A stretch of DNA of 64,000 nt. Origin: Commensalibacter papalotli (ex Servin-Garciduenas et al. 2014) (GTDB taxonomy: Bacteria > Pseudomonadota > Alphaproteobacteria > Acetobacterales > Acetobacteraceae). The first letter of the stretch is position 1. Each line of letters starts with the position of its first letter. Below the pieces are notes generated by a model. That model was not told the origin of the DNA. It ran no database searches and saw nothing but the letters and a program-made list of their open reading frames with translations. Below are positions 1 through 9,071 of the stretch, piece after piece. The position numbers and the translations under genes were made by a program. The stretch lies in the NCBI RefSeq assembly GCF_000527695.1, contig NZ_ATSX01000001.1, positions 1,178,001 through 1,242,000 on the forward strand, in the 5' to 3' direction.

Positions 1-1470
1 CTCATCAATATTATTTTTAATCTCTTGCATTTTTGTTTTAACATCTTTTGTGATCTGATCCATTGTAGCAATGTAAAAAGCCCATAGTTTTTCAAAAATT
101 ACCTCAATATCCTCAACTTTATTATCAAGATAAAGCGACATATTGCTGCGAAAAGAGGACTTGCTCTGATGAGCTACACTGAGATAATTTGTCATTGGAT
201 CCATGTAGATACATCGAAAAAGGGGTAAAGGATCAGATAATTTTTTAAGTTTGCTATCTATTTTACATTGATCATTTTTTTTCTCTTTATCATCAATTAA
301 ATTGGGTATGATTTGATATGTATTTTGATATAACCAGCTTGTATTAACATGAGCGATCTTTTCTGGGTTGAATTGATTATCAAAGAAAGAATTTGTAACA
401 ACCAAACTGACCCCAGAGCCTTCTTTGTTGTTTTCTTTGCCATATAAACGAAATTGGTTCAAAGAATTCTCATTAAAGGTAAAACTCGTTAAAAAAGCCA
501 ATAAATGGTCATTATAAGAAACAGGTATTTCCCACTCTGTTAATAAAATTTTTCCTTCTGTTGGATCATTCATATAATTTGAAATACCCAAGTGAAAACT
601 GCCATTTTGAATAATTTTCTGTGCTACTTCTACTTTTGTATAATGTGCAAAAAACACTTCTAATTTTGTCAAATCAGCATGCGCTATTACGTTATCATCC
701 AATAAATTCGAATCCATATGTAACGCCTTACAAAACAAACCCGAATTCATATGTAACGCTTTACGAATGCGATCTGCGCTATCGTTAATGTTGCCTAACA
801 ATTTGAATAACTCTATTGCTCTATCAATATCTTTATTGTTCGGTATAAAAGAATTTATTTTTTTTATTATGAAAAATAACCATTCGTTACCACACCAATT
901 ATATTTAGGCAGAACTGAAATTTCACAAAGATTTTTCCAATACTCATGTGCCTGAAGATTATCAGCTTCTCTCACAAATAAAAAAAAGAGTTTTGTTTGA
1001 ACTATCGCATATGCTTCCGGATCATCTTCTCGACCAATCACTTCCCAATACTCGCGCGCCTTCGATAGATTATTTTCCTTGTTATAAGAAAGGCCTAAAT
1101 TAAATCGTGCGCTTGCATATTCTTTCGGATCATCTTCTCGACTAATCACTTCCCAACACTCACGCGCCTGCGATAAATTATTTTCCTTGTTATAAGAAAG
1201 GCCTAAATTAAATCGTGCTTTTACATATTGTTGAGGATCATCTTCCCGAGTAATCACTTACCAACACTCGCGCGCCTTCGATAGATTATTTTCCTTAAAA
1301 TAAGAATTGCCTAAATTAAATCGTGCGCTTGCATATGCTTTCGGATCATCTTCCCGAGTAATCACTTCCCAACACTCACGCGCCTTCGATAGATTATTTT
1401 CCTTAAAATAAGAATTGCCTAAATTAAATCGTGCGCTTGCATCTTGTTGAGGATCGTCATTACCGTTCAT
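1..1470 (-). pseudogene. TPR-repeat DUF2971 protein interrupted by an in-frame stop (3' end beyond the left edge)
   Basis: The gene starts at the ATG ending at 1470 and reads leftwards. After 70 codons it meets a TAA (plus-strand tta at 1258-1260). I read every codon from 1257 down to base 1 in the same frame and found no further stop, about 419 open codons running off the window. Before and after the stop lie 36-residue TPR-like repeats (ARFNLGNSYFKENN, then ARECWEVI). The stop replaces the Glu codon GAA found at the same place in the other copies. Beyond the repeats the frame encodes a DUF2971-like segment (FFAHYTKVEVAQKI, then MNDPTEGKILL). DUF2971 proteins have no settled function; some sit in defence or mobile contexts. 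The likeliest reading is a recently inactivated gene. A sequencing error, or restart at the GTG just after the stop, is possible. Confidence 0.75.
1021..1452 (-). repeat. four tandem 108-bp repeats coding for TPR-like units
   Basis: Four near-identical 108-bp units (1345-1452, 1237-1344, 1129-1236, 1021-1128) each encode a 36-residue helical repeat, with a diverged fifth unit at about 913-1020. The first two copies share FKENNLS and the next two share NKENNLS, which suggests pairwise duplication. The nonsense codon lies in the second unit. Such DNA is prone to recombination, so copy number may vary between strains. Confidence 0.85.
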
Positions 1471-1557
1471 TTCTTAGACTCTTTGTAAAAATTATTAAGC
1501 AAACAATGAAAATATTGTTAGAAACATACAGTTATTTCGTTCTTGTAAACCTAAATA

Positions 1558-2037
1558 CTATCTCAACAACAACGCTGTTCCATACATTCCGAGCGCAAAA
1601 AAGCTATGCGCAACAATATTTAAAATACGCACTGTCCATGCATTGGACAATTGAGAAGCCGCAACACCAATACCCAGACCTGGTTGCAATAAAAACCACC
1701 CTGCTCCTATGGTAATCATTCCCCAAACCCAAGTTGGTAAAAATGTTGGATAGGCAAACCATCCCGTGCCAACATAAAGTGCAAAAAGAACGCCATATAA
1801 AATGCCAACTATATAATGAAAAATCCAACCCAGCGCTAATTCATGTTCATAAGGTTTTGCATCATCGATATTTTGATGAAAAACGATACCTTCTTTTAAA
1901 TGCCAAACCCACCGCCCTACTGGTGCCCAATTAGACTTTGACTGTCCTGGTAAAGAACCAAAAACAATATCCCAAATATCCATCATAACGGTCGCACCAA
2001 CACCTATTAAAATGCCGTCTATCATCAAGCTCATCAT
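1558..2037 (-). CDS. DUF2938 family membrane protein
   Basis: About 159 residues with four hydrophobic segments. Features seen in the DUF2938 family are GVGATVMMDIWD near the start, VGRWVWHL, an E-x-x-x-GW-x-x-HY motif (HELALGWIFHY), a PT-x-LP-x-xVWG segment, and QPGLGIGVAAS towards the end. The family has no known biochemical role; it is predicted to sit in the inner membrane. The frame extends upstream to a TTG at 2055, but tandem ATGs at 2037 and 2034 are more likely starts; the upstream A/G-rich stretch is only a weak ribosome site. It stands alone on the minus strand, downstream of no obvious operon partner. Function unknown, family assignment fairly sure. Confidence 0.75.
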   Translation of the reverse strand: MMSLMIDGILIGVGATVMMDIWDIVFGSLPGQSKSNWAPVGRWVWHLKEGIVFHQNIDDAKPYEHELALGWIFHYIVGILYGVLFALYVGTGWFAYPTFLPTWVWGMITIGAGWFLLQPGLGIGVAASQLSNAWTVRILNIVAHSFFALGMYGTALLLR

Positions 2038-2300
2038 GTTTTTTCTCGTAAACAAATTGTTTCTATTTCTATGAAACTATATAATCATCTCCTTGAAAAT
2101 AGTAATTAAAAAAAACTCTTACAATATAAATACCATTATCACTTTCGCTTTATTGATATTTTATAGTCAAATATTAGAGACAACCAAAGCATTAAGAAAG
2201 CAGTATGCACAGGAAATCAATGCATTCAAATCGTTGGGGTTAATAAAATTTCTGTTCTTTAAAGGATCATATTGTTATTTTGTTTAAAAGTGTAAAATAG

Positions 2301-2411
2301 ATTATATCTGATCCTGATACACCTAATGATCTCAACGCTCCAGATGTTGACGAATATAATGAAGGACCTTCAGTGTTTGATTTTAAAAAGAAATATGTTG
2401 GGTATGTTTAA
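2301..2411 (+). pseudogene. possible orphan C-terminal coding remnant
   Basis: Reading frame 2301-2411 gives 36 codons after a TAG at 2298 and ends in TAA, with no start codon. The peptide is very protein-like: acidic and Asn/Asp/Pro-rich (PDTPNDLNAPDVDEYNEG), then FDFKKKYVGYV. It overlaps the nominal upstream start of the DUF1624 gene in another frame. It looks like the tail of a deleted membrane or cytosolic gene left just ahead of the next start. I do not recognise the parent gene. Chance coding potential cannot be excluded at this length. Confidence 0.3.
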
Positions 2412-3585
2412 AGATAAAATGACAAAATCCGCTCAATCGGTTCAATCGATATCACAACGCCTTAAATCCATTGACATATTACGGGGTATTGTCATTCTCA
2501 TTATGATTATCGATCATATCAGGGAAACTTTTTTTCTGCATCTGCAAGTCTCTGATCCTATGAATATTTCAACAACGCCTTTGGATTTATATATCAGCCG
2601 ATCCTTTGCACATATATGTGCACCTATTTTTGTATTTTTGACGGGTTTATCTGCCTATTTATATGGACAAAAACAACAACATAAAAGTGAAGTTAGTCGT
2701 TTTTTGCTCATTCGTGGGTCATTCCTTGTTATATTAGAAATCACAATTATCAATTTTGCTTGGACATTTGAATTCCCACCGCATAGGCTCTTTTTACAAG
2801 TTATTTGGGCTATAGGATTAAGCATGATTTCTCTATCCGCACTCATCTGGCTGCCCAGAAAGATGCTATTCACCTTAGCAATCATTATTATTGCTGGACA
2901 TAATCTATTGGACAATATTCATTTTTCAAATGAATCAGCGTTGTATATTCCATGGGCAGTAATTCATGATCGTGTGTGGATCAGTATCAGTAATATCATA
3001 CAATTTCGCACAACATATCCTGTTCTACCGTGGATCGGTGTTATTTCTGTTGGTTATTATTGTGGATCATGGTTTAACCCCTCTTTTCCACCGAAACAAC
3101 GTCAAAAATATGTACAAATTACAACTTTAACTCTTTTAACTTCTTTTATCATTATCAGAATGATCAATCTTTATGGCGATCACCCTTGGTTTTATGGCGA
3201 CTCACCTGTTGAAACAGTCATGAGTTTTTTTAATGTTACCAAATATCCACCCTCTTTCTTATTTCTTTTAATCACTTTAAGTATCGGTTTCTTTTTACTT
3301 TCTTTGCTTGAACGCTACCAACATTCTTTTTTATTGAATTATGCAGCGATCTTTGGCAGCGTTCCGTTATTCTTTTATATTATTCATTTATTTATTTTAA
3401 AATTATTGTATTTGGGAGCTATATATCAATTTGGAAAAAACAAAGGAGACTATTTTGGTTTTAATGAAGTCTGGCAACTATGGGCTTGTTGGTTCTTTTT
3501 AATTCTCATACTATATCCGTTCGTTTGTTTCTTTTCGAAATATAAAGCTAACCATAAACATATTACTTGGCTAAAATATTTATAG
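2404..3585 (+). CDS. DUF1624 / heparan-alpha-glucosaminide N-acetyltransferase-like membrane acyltransferase
   Basis: A multi-spanning inner-membrane protein of about 393 residues from this start. The N-terminal SIDILRGIVILIMIIDH followed by PIFVFLTGLSAYLYG is characteristic of the DUF1624/HGSNAT catalytic domain, where the membrane His of IIDH is thought to take part in acetyl transfer across the membrane. About ten hydrophobic helices follow, with PWIGVISVGYYCG and a C-terminal FYIIHLFILK resembling the family. The substrate is probably a cell-envelope sugar or lipid, but nothing here identifies it. The frame is open back to ATG 2326, but the first residues of that form do not look conserved; ATGs at 2395, 2404 and 2419 all lack a clear ribosome site. 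An OprD porin follows after 18 bases, so the two may be cotranscribed. Confidence 0.75.
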   Translation: MFKDKMTKSAQSVQSISQRLKSIDILRGIVILIMIIDHIRETFFLHLQVSDPMNISTTPLDLYISRSFAHICAPIFVFLTGLSAYLYGQKQQHKSEVSRFLLIRGSFLVILEITIINFAWTFEFPPHRLFLQVIWAIGLSMISLSALIWLPRKMLFTLAIIIIAGHNLLDNIHFSNESALYIPWAVIHDRVWISISNIIQFRTTYPVLPWIGVISVGYYCGSWFNPSFPPKQRQKYVQITTLTLLTSFIIIRMINLYGDHPWFYGDSPVETVMSFFNVTKYPPSFLFLLITLSIGFFLLSLLERYQHSFLLNYAAIFGSVPLFFYIIHLFILKLLYLGAIYQFGKNKGDYFGFNEVWQLWACWFFLILILYPFVCFFSKYKANHKHITWLKYL

Positions 3586-3603
3586 CACCGAACAGAACCT
3601 GAT

Positions 3604-4926
3604 ATGATGATAAAACATACAAAAAAAATATTAGTCCCACCCTTTCTGATTTTACATTCTTTGGGATGTAACTGTGCTTATTGTAACGAAACCAAGGCAG
3701 AAGAAAAACATGGTTTTTGGGCTGATAGCGTGACATCTATTATTAATCGCACGGTATATGATACAAGAAAATATCCAGACGTAAAAACTTCCCCCAATTA
3801 TGCAACAGAATGGGGATATGGATTAATGGCAAGTTTTGAATCTGGCTTTACCCCAGGATTGATAGGATTTGGTATTGATGCCCAAAGCTATACAGGATTA
3901 AAGTTACAAGCAAAAGGACGCACAGGGCGTATTCGCTTATTACGTAAGAATGATGATGGCAGCGTACAAAATTTTTATAATCGTACAGGCGGGGCTGCTA
4001 AGATACAGCTACATTCCACCGTTGCAAAATATGGTATTATGCGTCCTAAAACACCGATATTCAGCTCATCTGACACAAGGTTACTACCAGAAACATCAAC
4101 TGGACTTTTGATAACAAGTAACGAAATAAAAAAGCTTACCATACAAATAGGTCACTTTACAGCCAATGCGGATCGTAATGCGACATCAAATCACAATGAT
4201 CTGATTGTAAACTATCTTAACCCTTCCTTTCGAAAAGGAAAATCTTTTGATTTTATGGGGGTAACCTTTACAGGCGTTAAGGATCTTTCTTTAACTTCTT
4301 ATATTGGACGATATCATAATAGTTGGTTGACTTATTATATAAACAGCAATTATCAATATCATTTTCCTCATCAACAAAAAATCATCTTGGACTTTCAATT
4401 CTATCACAGCCAAAATATAGGCAAATCCTATGCAGGAAAAATCAATAATAATACAGGAGGTCTAGCTGCAACCTATCAAATAGGCGCACATAAATTTTCG
4501 ACTGCCTATCAAAAAATTCATGGCAATACACCCTTTGATTATGTAACAAGAGGTGCCATTTGGTTACCAAATGCGACACAATTATCCGATTTTAATGGTC
4601 CACATGAGCAATCTTGGCAAGTCAGTTACGAAATTGACTTTTCCTTTTTCGGTATCAAGGGTCTGTCGTTAAGCTCTGCCTTTATCAAAGGCACGGGAAT
4701 TGATGGTACAAAAATGAAACAAAGCAGCGCCTATTATTGGTTAGGATATGGAAAAAATGGTAAACATTGGGAGCATGAATTATTGGCAAAATATACTGTT
4801 CCCAAAGGCTGGGCAAAAAAATTAAATATTACCGCCCGACACAGTATTCATCAGGCTAATAGATCTCAAGCTGAACTTGATACACATCAACTGAGAGTTG
4901 CCGTTGAATATCCAATGGTATGGTAA
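3604..4926 (+). CDS. OprD family outer-membrane porin
   Basis: 440 residues. A basic start and hydrophobic segment (about residues 3-24) form a signal peptide. The mature protein shows the OprD pattern: GFWADS near the start, EWGYGLMASFESGFTPG, GIDAQSYTGLKL, then alternating polar/hydrophobic beta-strands to a C-terminal aromatic residue (last residues YPMVW, typical of BAM-targeted barrels). OprD barrels are 18-stranded monomeric channels that take up amino acids, small acids or other solutes; the substrate cannot be read from sequence. It begins 18 bases after the DUF1624 gene on the same strand, which suggests one transcript. Length and terminal Trp fit an intact porin. Confidence 0.85.
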   Translation: MMIKHTKKILVPPFLILHSLGCNCAYCNETKAEEKHGFWADSVTSIINRTVYDTRKYPDVKTSPNYATEWGYGLMASFESGFTPGLIGFGIDAQSYTGLKLQAKGRTGRIRLLRKNDDGSVQNFYNRTGGAAKIQLHSTVAKYGIMRPKTPIFSSSDTRLLPETSTGLLITSNEIKKLTIQIGHFTANADRNATSNHNDLIVNYLNPSFRKGKSFDFMGVTFTGVKDLSLTSYIGRYHNSWLTYYINSNYQYHFPHQQKIILDFQFYHSQNIGKSYAGKINNNTGGLAATYQIGAHKFSTAYQKIHGNTPFDYVTRGAIWLPNATQLSDFNGPHEQSWQVSYEIDFSFFGIKGLSLSSAFIKGTGIDGTKMKQSSAYYWLGYGKNGKHWEHELLAKYTVPKGWAKKLNITARHSIHQANRSQAELDTHQLRVAVEYPMVW

Positions 4927-4958
4927 AGAATAGTTTCTTAATTTGAAAAACTATTCTT
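4926..4958. terminator. hairpin between convergent genes, possible bidirectional terminator
   Basis: An 11-bp perfect inverted repeat (AAGAATAGTTT at 4926-4936 and its complement at 4948-4958), flanked by GGT/ACC that could extend the stem, lies directly after the OprD stop and ahead of the convergent lipoprotein gene. There is no strong U tract on either strand, so its efficiency is doubtful. Confidence 0.45.
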
Positions 4959-4969
4959 CACCATTTAGA

Positions 4970-5542
4970 TCATTTTCGTTGATCAGGTTGTTGAATAATG
5001 ACTTGGCCAGTTGGGCTAACACCATATTTTTGACCAATTGTTTGTAAAATCAAAGAAGCATTATAAGCATTTTTTGGGGCTGTTTGCTCATTTGGGTAAC
5101 ATTGAATATTATAAGCGATTTCTGCTGGACCAGTGGTAACTACCTGAGGAACACCATAAAATGGATCATTCCAACCTACAGGCCCCCAAGGACCCGTTGG
5201 CCCCCAATAGCCAGGCCCGCTACCCCAATATCCACCACCAAACCCATCAGTATAGGTGACTTCTTTTTGCGGCTGTTTATGAACATTATTAACACTATTC
5301 ATTACGATAAAATATTTATAACCATTTTGAATAGTTGTTTGTGCAGCTTTGATAAGTGTAATATTCTGTGCCGCAGAATAAGAGATATCATCATTAGCCG
5401 TATAAGCAATACGATAAGTTTGTTGATTTAAAGGGTAAGCACTGAAGTCGCCTAGTTGATTAAAAGATAAAGGTGTGCTTGGTGAACATCCAGCAATTAA
5501 TGCTGTCATTGCTAGTGCAGGGATAAAATGAAAAGCCTTCAT
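4970..5542 (-). CDS. CC0125/CC1285-type lipoprotein
   Basis: About 190 residues starting at the ATG ending at 5542, which follows an AAGGA-like site; the frame is open 12 codons further up. Residues 1-18 form a lipoprotein signal ending in TALIAGCS, so the mature protein is predicted to be lipidated on Cys. The YRIAYTAND segment, ALIKAAQ-like helix (LIKAAQTTIQNGYKYFIV) and central Gly/Trp/Pro-rich loop (GGGYWGSGPGYWGP) match a family of alphaproteobacterial lipoproteins named after Caulobacter genes; their function is unknown. It is transcribed towards the OprD gene and is probably a single-gene unit. Confidence 0.75.
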   Translation of the reverse strand: MKAFHFIPALAMTALIAGCSPSTPLSFNQLGDFSAYPLNQQTYRIAYTANDDISYSAAQNITLIKAAQTTIQNGYKYFIVMNSVNNVHKQPQKEVTYTDGFGGGYWGSGPGYWGPTGPWGPVGWNDPFYGVPQVVTTGPAEIAYNIQCYPNEQTAPKNAYNASLILQTIGQKYGVSPTGQVIIQQPDQRK

Positions 5543-5771
5543 CCTTGTTATATTCCTTTGGTTTTGATAATAAAACATCTTGAGAAAAGAAACTATTAAA
5601 TCAGTATATTATACTTAATAGTAATTAATAATATATTTGTTTTAAATGCAGTTTCAATAAAACATACTTAATCTTTTATTTTTCTTTGCGCTTAAATTCT
5701 GATAGTTTGACTTTAAATCCATAAAATTCTTTTCCTACTTAAACCTTAAAGTAAAACTATTAATTATCGTG

Positions 5772-6827
5772 ATGTTCCCTGTATCGTTTACCAACCTTCT
5801 TCAACAGAAAGCTTTTGAACTGGGGTTTGATCAGTTTGGTATTTGCAAAGCACAACTCCCGCAAGAAAAAGCACAACAGCTTCGCGAATTTATTGACAAA
5901 GAACGTCATGGCGATATGGGATGGTTAAAAGATCGTGCGTATCAACGCTCTAGTCCTGATCATTTATGGCCAGAAGTTAAATCAGCTATTGCTTTAGGGG
6001 TAAATTATGGTCCTGATATTGATCCCTTATTGAATCTTCAGAGTCCAAATATAGCCAATATCTCGGTTTATGCGAGGCACAGAGACTATCATGATATGAT
6101 CAAAGGATGGTTAAAACATCTGGCACAATACATTATTAAAGAAGCTAAACCCTTATTAACCCCAACGGATCAAATCAAAGTCTTTGTTGATACAGCCCCC
6201 ATCATGGAAAAACCTCTTGCACAACAAGCAGGTTTAGGTTGGCAAGGGAAACATACTAACTTGGTTTCACGGCAGTTTGGCAGCTGGCTTTTCTTAGGTG
6301 AAATATTAACCACTTTACAGCTCCCTGAAACTGTAACCTCTAAAAATCATTGCGGCAGTTGTAGCCAGTGTTTGCAAGCCTGTCCTACTGATGCCTTTCC
6401 AGCCCCTTTTCAACTTGACGCAACGCGCTGTATTTCTTATCTGACTATTGAATATAGTGGCAGTATTCCCCTAGAATACAGAAAAGCGATTGGTAATCGT
6501 ATTTATGGGTGTGATGATTGCTTGGCTGTATGCCCTTGGAATCATTTTGCAAAGAATAGTCGGCATATTAAATTAAAAGCTCGCCAAGAGCTTAATCACC
6601 CTTTATTACAAGATTTCGCACTTTTTACAGAAGAAGAATTTCGACAGTTTTTTGCAGGATCTCCTGTAAAACGTATCGGACATTTACGCTTTATCCGTAA
6701 TATCTTAATTGCTATTGGTAATTCAAGGCAGAGATCTTTATTAGATTCAGCCCAGCTATGGGAACATCATGATAATCCCGTTATCCAAGAAACAGCCAAT
6801 TGGGCCATTGAACAGTTTAAAACATGA
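5772..6827 (+). CDS. queG: epoxyqueuosine reductase QueG
   Basis: 352 residues. QueG reduces epoxyqueuosine to queuosine in the wobble base of GUN tRNAs, using cobalamin and two [4Fe-4S] clusters. Diagnostic stretches are GFDQFGICKA and GDMGWLKDRA at the N-terminus, FVDTAPIMEKPLAQQAG, and two ferredoxin-like motifs, CGSCSQCLQACPTDAF and CDDCLAVCPWN. A C-terminal HEAT-like tail (about 280-352) fits the family. The start is ATG 5772; a GTG directly before it (5769) is possible. The stop overlaps the start of the next small gene by four bases, so they are translationally coupled. Cobalamin dependence links it to bluB and metH in this window. Confidence 0.95.
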   Translation: MFPVSFTNLLQQKAFELGFDQFGICKAQLPQEKAQQLREFIDKERHGDMGWLKDRAYQRSSPDHLWPEVKSAIALGVNYGPDIDPLLNLQSPNIANISVYARHRDYHDMIKGWLKHLAQYIIKEAKPLLTPTDQIKVFVDTAPIMEKPLAQQAGLGWQGKHTNLVSRQFGSWLFLGEILTTLQLPETVTSKNHCGSCSQCLQACPTDAFPAPFQLDATRCISYLTIEYSGSIPLEYRKAIGNRIYGCDDCLAVCPWNHFAKNSRHIKLKARQELNHPLLQDFALFTEEEFRQFFAGSPVKRIGHLRFIRNILIAIGNSRQRSLLDSAQLWEHHDNPVIQETANWAIEQFKT

Positions 6828-7051
6828 CCAATCCTTATTTACAAAAACGTAGTTTACGCTTATCAGGACATCAAACCAGCGTTGCTCTTGAACAAGAATT
6901 CTGGAAAATTCTAGAGCAAATTGCTTTGCAAAAACAGCAATCTCTTACCTCATTCATAACGCATGTTGATACTCACAGACCTCCTGACCGTCCACTTTCT
7001 TCTGCATTACGGTTAGAAGCATTAAAATCGACCTCAATACTGACTAAATGA
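6824..7051 (+). CDS. small ribbon-helix-helix protein
   Basis: 75 residues, overlapping the queG stop in an ATGA junction. The sequence KRSLRLSGHQTSVALEQEFWKILEQIA then SLTSFITHVD follows the beta-strand, helix, helix pattern of the RHH_4 type found in many alphaproteobacteria, with the strand expected to enter the DNA major groove as a dimer. The C-terminal RPPDRPLSSALRLEAL is also typical of these proteins (a Ser/Ala helix containing an SSALR-like motif). No target or phenotype is known. It may autoregulate or simply be carried in the queG transcript. Confidence 0.75.
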   Translation: MTNPYLQKRSLRLSGHQTSVALEQEFWKILEQIALQKQQSLTSFITHVDTHRPPDRPLSSALRLEALKSTSILTK

Positions 7052-7121
7052 TAAATCAATTGCCTTTTGCCTTAAAAATAGTAGAATTACATATCAGCTT
7101 ATAATTTTTATCGATGGAAAT

Positions 7122-7952
7122 ATGGCCTTTTTTGGAAAAATTTTTGGTACAGTCGCAGGTTTTGCTACAGGTGGACCAATGGGTGCCTTGCTGGGTGCAG
7201 CATTAGGGCATGCCGCAGATAAAAAAACGCTGTTAAACCCTCCTCCTGGGGGATGGGCAGAGCAATGGAAGCGTAAAGTGTCTCCTGATTTTATGGGCGC
7301 TGCCAGTTATATTGCTGTTAAGATGGCTGTTAATACTGGGAAAAAAGATCAGGCCTTAGCACTATGTATGATTATTCTATCTGCTAAAATTGCAAGATGT
7401 GACGGCCCTGTTAATCGTAAAGAAATTGATGCTTTTAAACGTTTTTTCATAGTTCCTCCTCAACAACAAGAAGCTGTTGGAAAATTATTTGATCAAGCTC
7501 GTGTGCGCACTGATGACTATTACAAATTTGCTGAAGAGCTGGCTATCGCTTTTAAAGATGAGAAAAACAAACTTGAAAATCTGTTAATTTTGCTTTTTAC
7601 AATTGCCCGTGCTGATCAAGAGCCCTCAACTGCTTTGCATACCCAAGAAGAAAAAATCTTACGCCATATTCATAAAATTTTTGAATTGCCTCCTTCCGCA
7701 TGGGAATATGCATTTAATGGAGGAAATCCACGCAGTGTTACTAATGAACCTAACCCATATGAAGCTTTGGGAATCCACAGCGATGCCACTGACGAGGAAA
7801 TTCGCAATCAATGGCGCAAGCTAGTCAGAGAACACCACCCAGATGTGATGGCAGCCAAGGGTGCTTCAAAAAAACAAATGGCAGACTCTGCTATTCAAAT
7901 TGTGAAAATTAATGCTGCTTGGGATTATATTAAACGCAATCGTGGTTTATAA
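7122..7952 (+). CDS. DnaJ-domain protein with TerB-like domain (DjlA-like)
   Basis: 276 residues. Residues 1-32 are a Gly/Ala-rich hydrophobic segment (VAGFATGGPMGALLGAALG) that may insert in the membrane. Residues about 65-190 form a TerB/DjlA-like helical region (ALCMIILSAKIARCDGPVNRKE, then LFTIARADQEPS). A J domain fills the C-terminus, NPYEALGIHSDATDEEIR, with the HPD motif in REHHPDV that stimulates DnaK ATPase. This order is that of DjlA, a membrane-linked co-chaperone, though sequence similarity to the E. coli protein cannot be measured here. It has its own start with a GGA ribosome site 70 bases after the RHH gene. Confidence 0.85.
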   Translation: MAFFGKIFGTVAGFATGGPMGALLGAALGHAADKKTLLNPPPGGWAEQWKRKVSPDFMGAASYIAVKMAVNTGKKDQALALCMIILSAKIARCDGPVNRKEIDAFKRFFIVPPQQQEAVGKLFDQARVRTDDYYKFAEELAIAFKDEKNKLENLLILLFTIARADQEPSTALHTQEEKILRHIHKIFELPPSAWEYAFNGGNPRSVTNEPNPYEALGIHSDATDEEIRNQWRKLVREHHPDVMAAKGASKKQMADSAIQIVKINAAWDYIKRNRGL

Positions 7953-8008
7953 TTCCACGAAAAATACCCTCTATTTGCCTTTTTAAACTTACCATAGTTT
8001 GCCCGTAT

Positions 8009-8036
8009 TTGACCCGAAATATTGTGATTTTATTAC
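8009..8036 (+). promoter_or_regulatory. candidate promoter for mlaA
   Basis: TTGACC at 8009-8014 and TATTAC at 8031-8036 with a 16-base spacer resemble a sigma-70 promoter in the 245-base gap before mlaA. The transcript would have a leader of nearly 190 bases. Pattern match only; AT-rich gaps give such matches by chance. Confidence 0.3.
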
Positions 8037-8230
8037 AACATTCTATAAAGATACGGTGATTTTTTATTCTGTTAATAACCTTTTCTCTGTTGTTTAGAAA
8101 TGAATCTGCTATGGTCAAAACGCATTCTGTGCGATGACTAAATATCAATATATTTTAAATAATATTTGAGATATTTCCTCATCTATTTTATAAAACAGTG
8201 GAATTAATTTTAAGTCACTTGAGGGGCAAA

Positions 8231-9055
8231 ATGAATTTGAATCACGACAACACTTCTTATTCTTTGAAACCTCAAACAAAGAAAAATCAAAAAATGCGTC
8301 GTCTCTCATATCTCACATTAACTGTTGGTCTCAGTATTTTTGCTACGGCTTGCACTGCACCTGTCCCCAAGGATCCAGAGGCACTAGCTGAGTATAAACG
8401 TAATAACGATAAATACGAACCCCTTAATCGTCCAATGTACGATTTCACCGTTAAAGTAGATAAATATACAATGCGCCCTGTTTCCAAAGCGTATGTATGG
8501 GCAGTCCCCAAAGTGGTTCGTAAATCATTAAGCAATATGATTACAACAATGAATGAACCTGTTGTGTTCTTCTCTGATGTCGGTGCAGGCAAACCAAGAC
8601 GCGCTGGTGATACTTTTGCCAGATGGTGCATTAACATGGTTGCTGGCGTAGGTGGATTTATTGATGTCGCTTCAATGGTAGGATACGAACATCACGACAC
8701 AACACCTGGGATGACATTAGCTTCTTGGGGGATTAAATCTGGTCCATACTTATTCGTGCCGTTTATGGGGCCATCCAATTTCCGTGACGCTGCTGGCAAG
8801 GTAATTGCCGTTGGTTTACAGCCATTTAACTATGTACCAAGAGGTTATGGCTTGATTACTTTTAACTGGGCGTATAATATACTAGGTGTGATAAGCTCTA
8901 GAGCTGACTATCTTGATGCAATGGATCAGTTACAAAGAGATTCTTTGGATCCTTATGCAACGATTCGTAGTGCGTATCAACAACAACAAAGTGCTGAAAT
9001 CAAAGAGCTGATTAATGATCATAGAGCAACAACTCCAGCATGGTATATTAAATAA
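8231..9055 (+). CDS. mlaA: MlaA (VacJ) family phospholipid-transport lipoprotein
   Basis: MlaA sits in the outer membrane and removes mislocalised phospholipid from the outer leaflet, passing it to periplasmic MlaC. The start chosen is ATG 8231, preceded by GAGGGG at good spacing; the frame opens upstream at a GTG (8198) without such a site. After a long polar n-region, SYLTLTVGLSIFATACTAP is a lipoprotein signal ending at Cys. The family core is clear: YEPLNRPMYDFT, NEPVVFFSD, then RWCINMVAGVGGFIDVAS, GYEHHDTTPGMTLASWG and PYLFVPFMGPSNFRDAAG. A separate mlaC follows 16 bases after the stop, an order common in alphaproteobacteria. Confidence 0.93.
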   Translation: MNLNHDNTSYSLKPQTKKNQKMRRLSYLTLTVGLSIFATACTAPVPKDPEALAEYKRNNDKYEPLNRPMYDFTVKVDKYTMRPVSKAYVWAVPKVVRKSLSNMITTMNEPVVFFSDVGAGKPRRAGDTFARWCINMVAGVGGFIDVASMVGYEHHDTTPGMTLASWGIKSGPYLFVPFMGPSNFRDAAGKVIAVGLQPFNYVPRGYGLITFNWAYNILGVISSRADYLDAMDQLQRDSLDPYATIRSAYQQQQSAEIKELINDHRATTPAWYIK

Positions 9056-9071
9056 GTTAGGGATTGTATTA

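Noticed and set aside
2093-2287. 64-codon open frame on the plus strand between DUF2938 and DUF1624 genes
   Set aside because: Composition and lack of a ribosome site or recognisable pattern; it looks like chance in AT-rich DNA.
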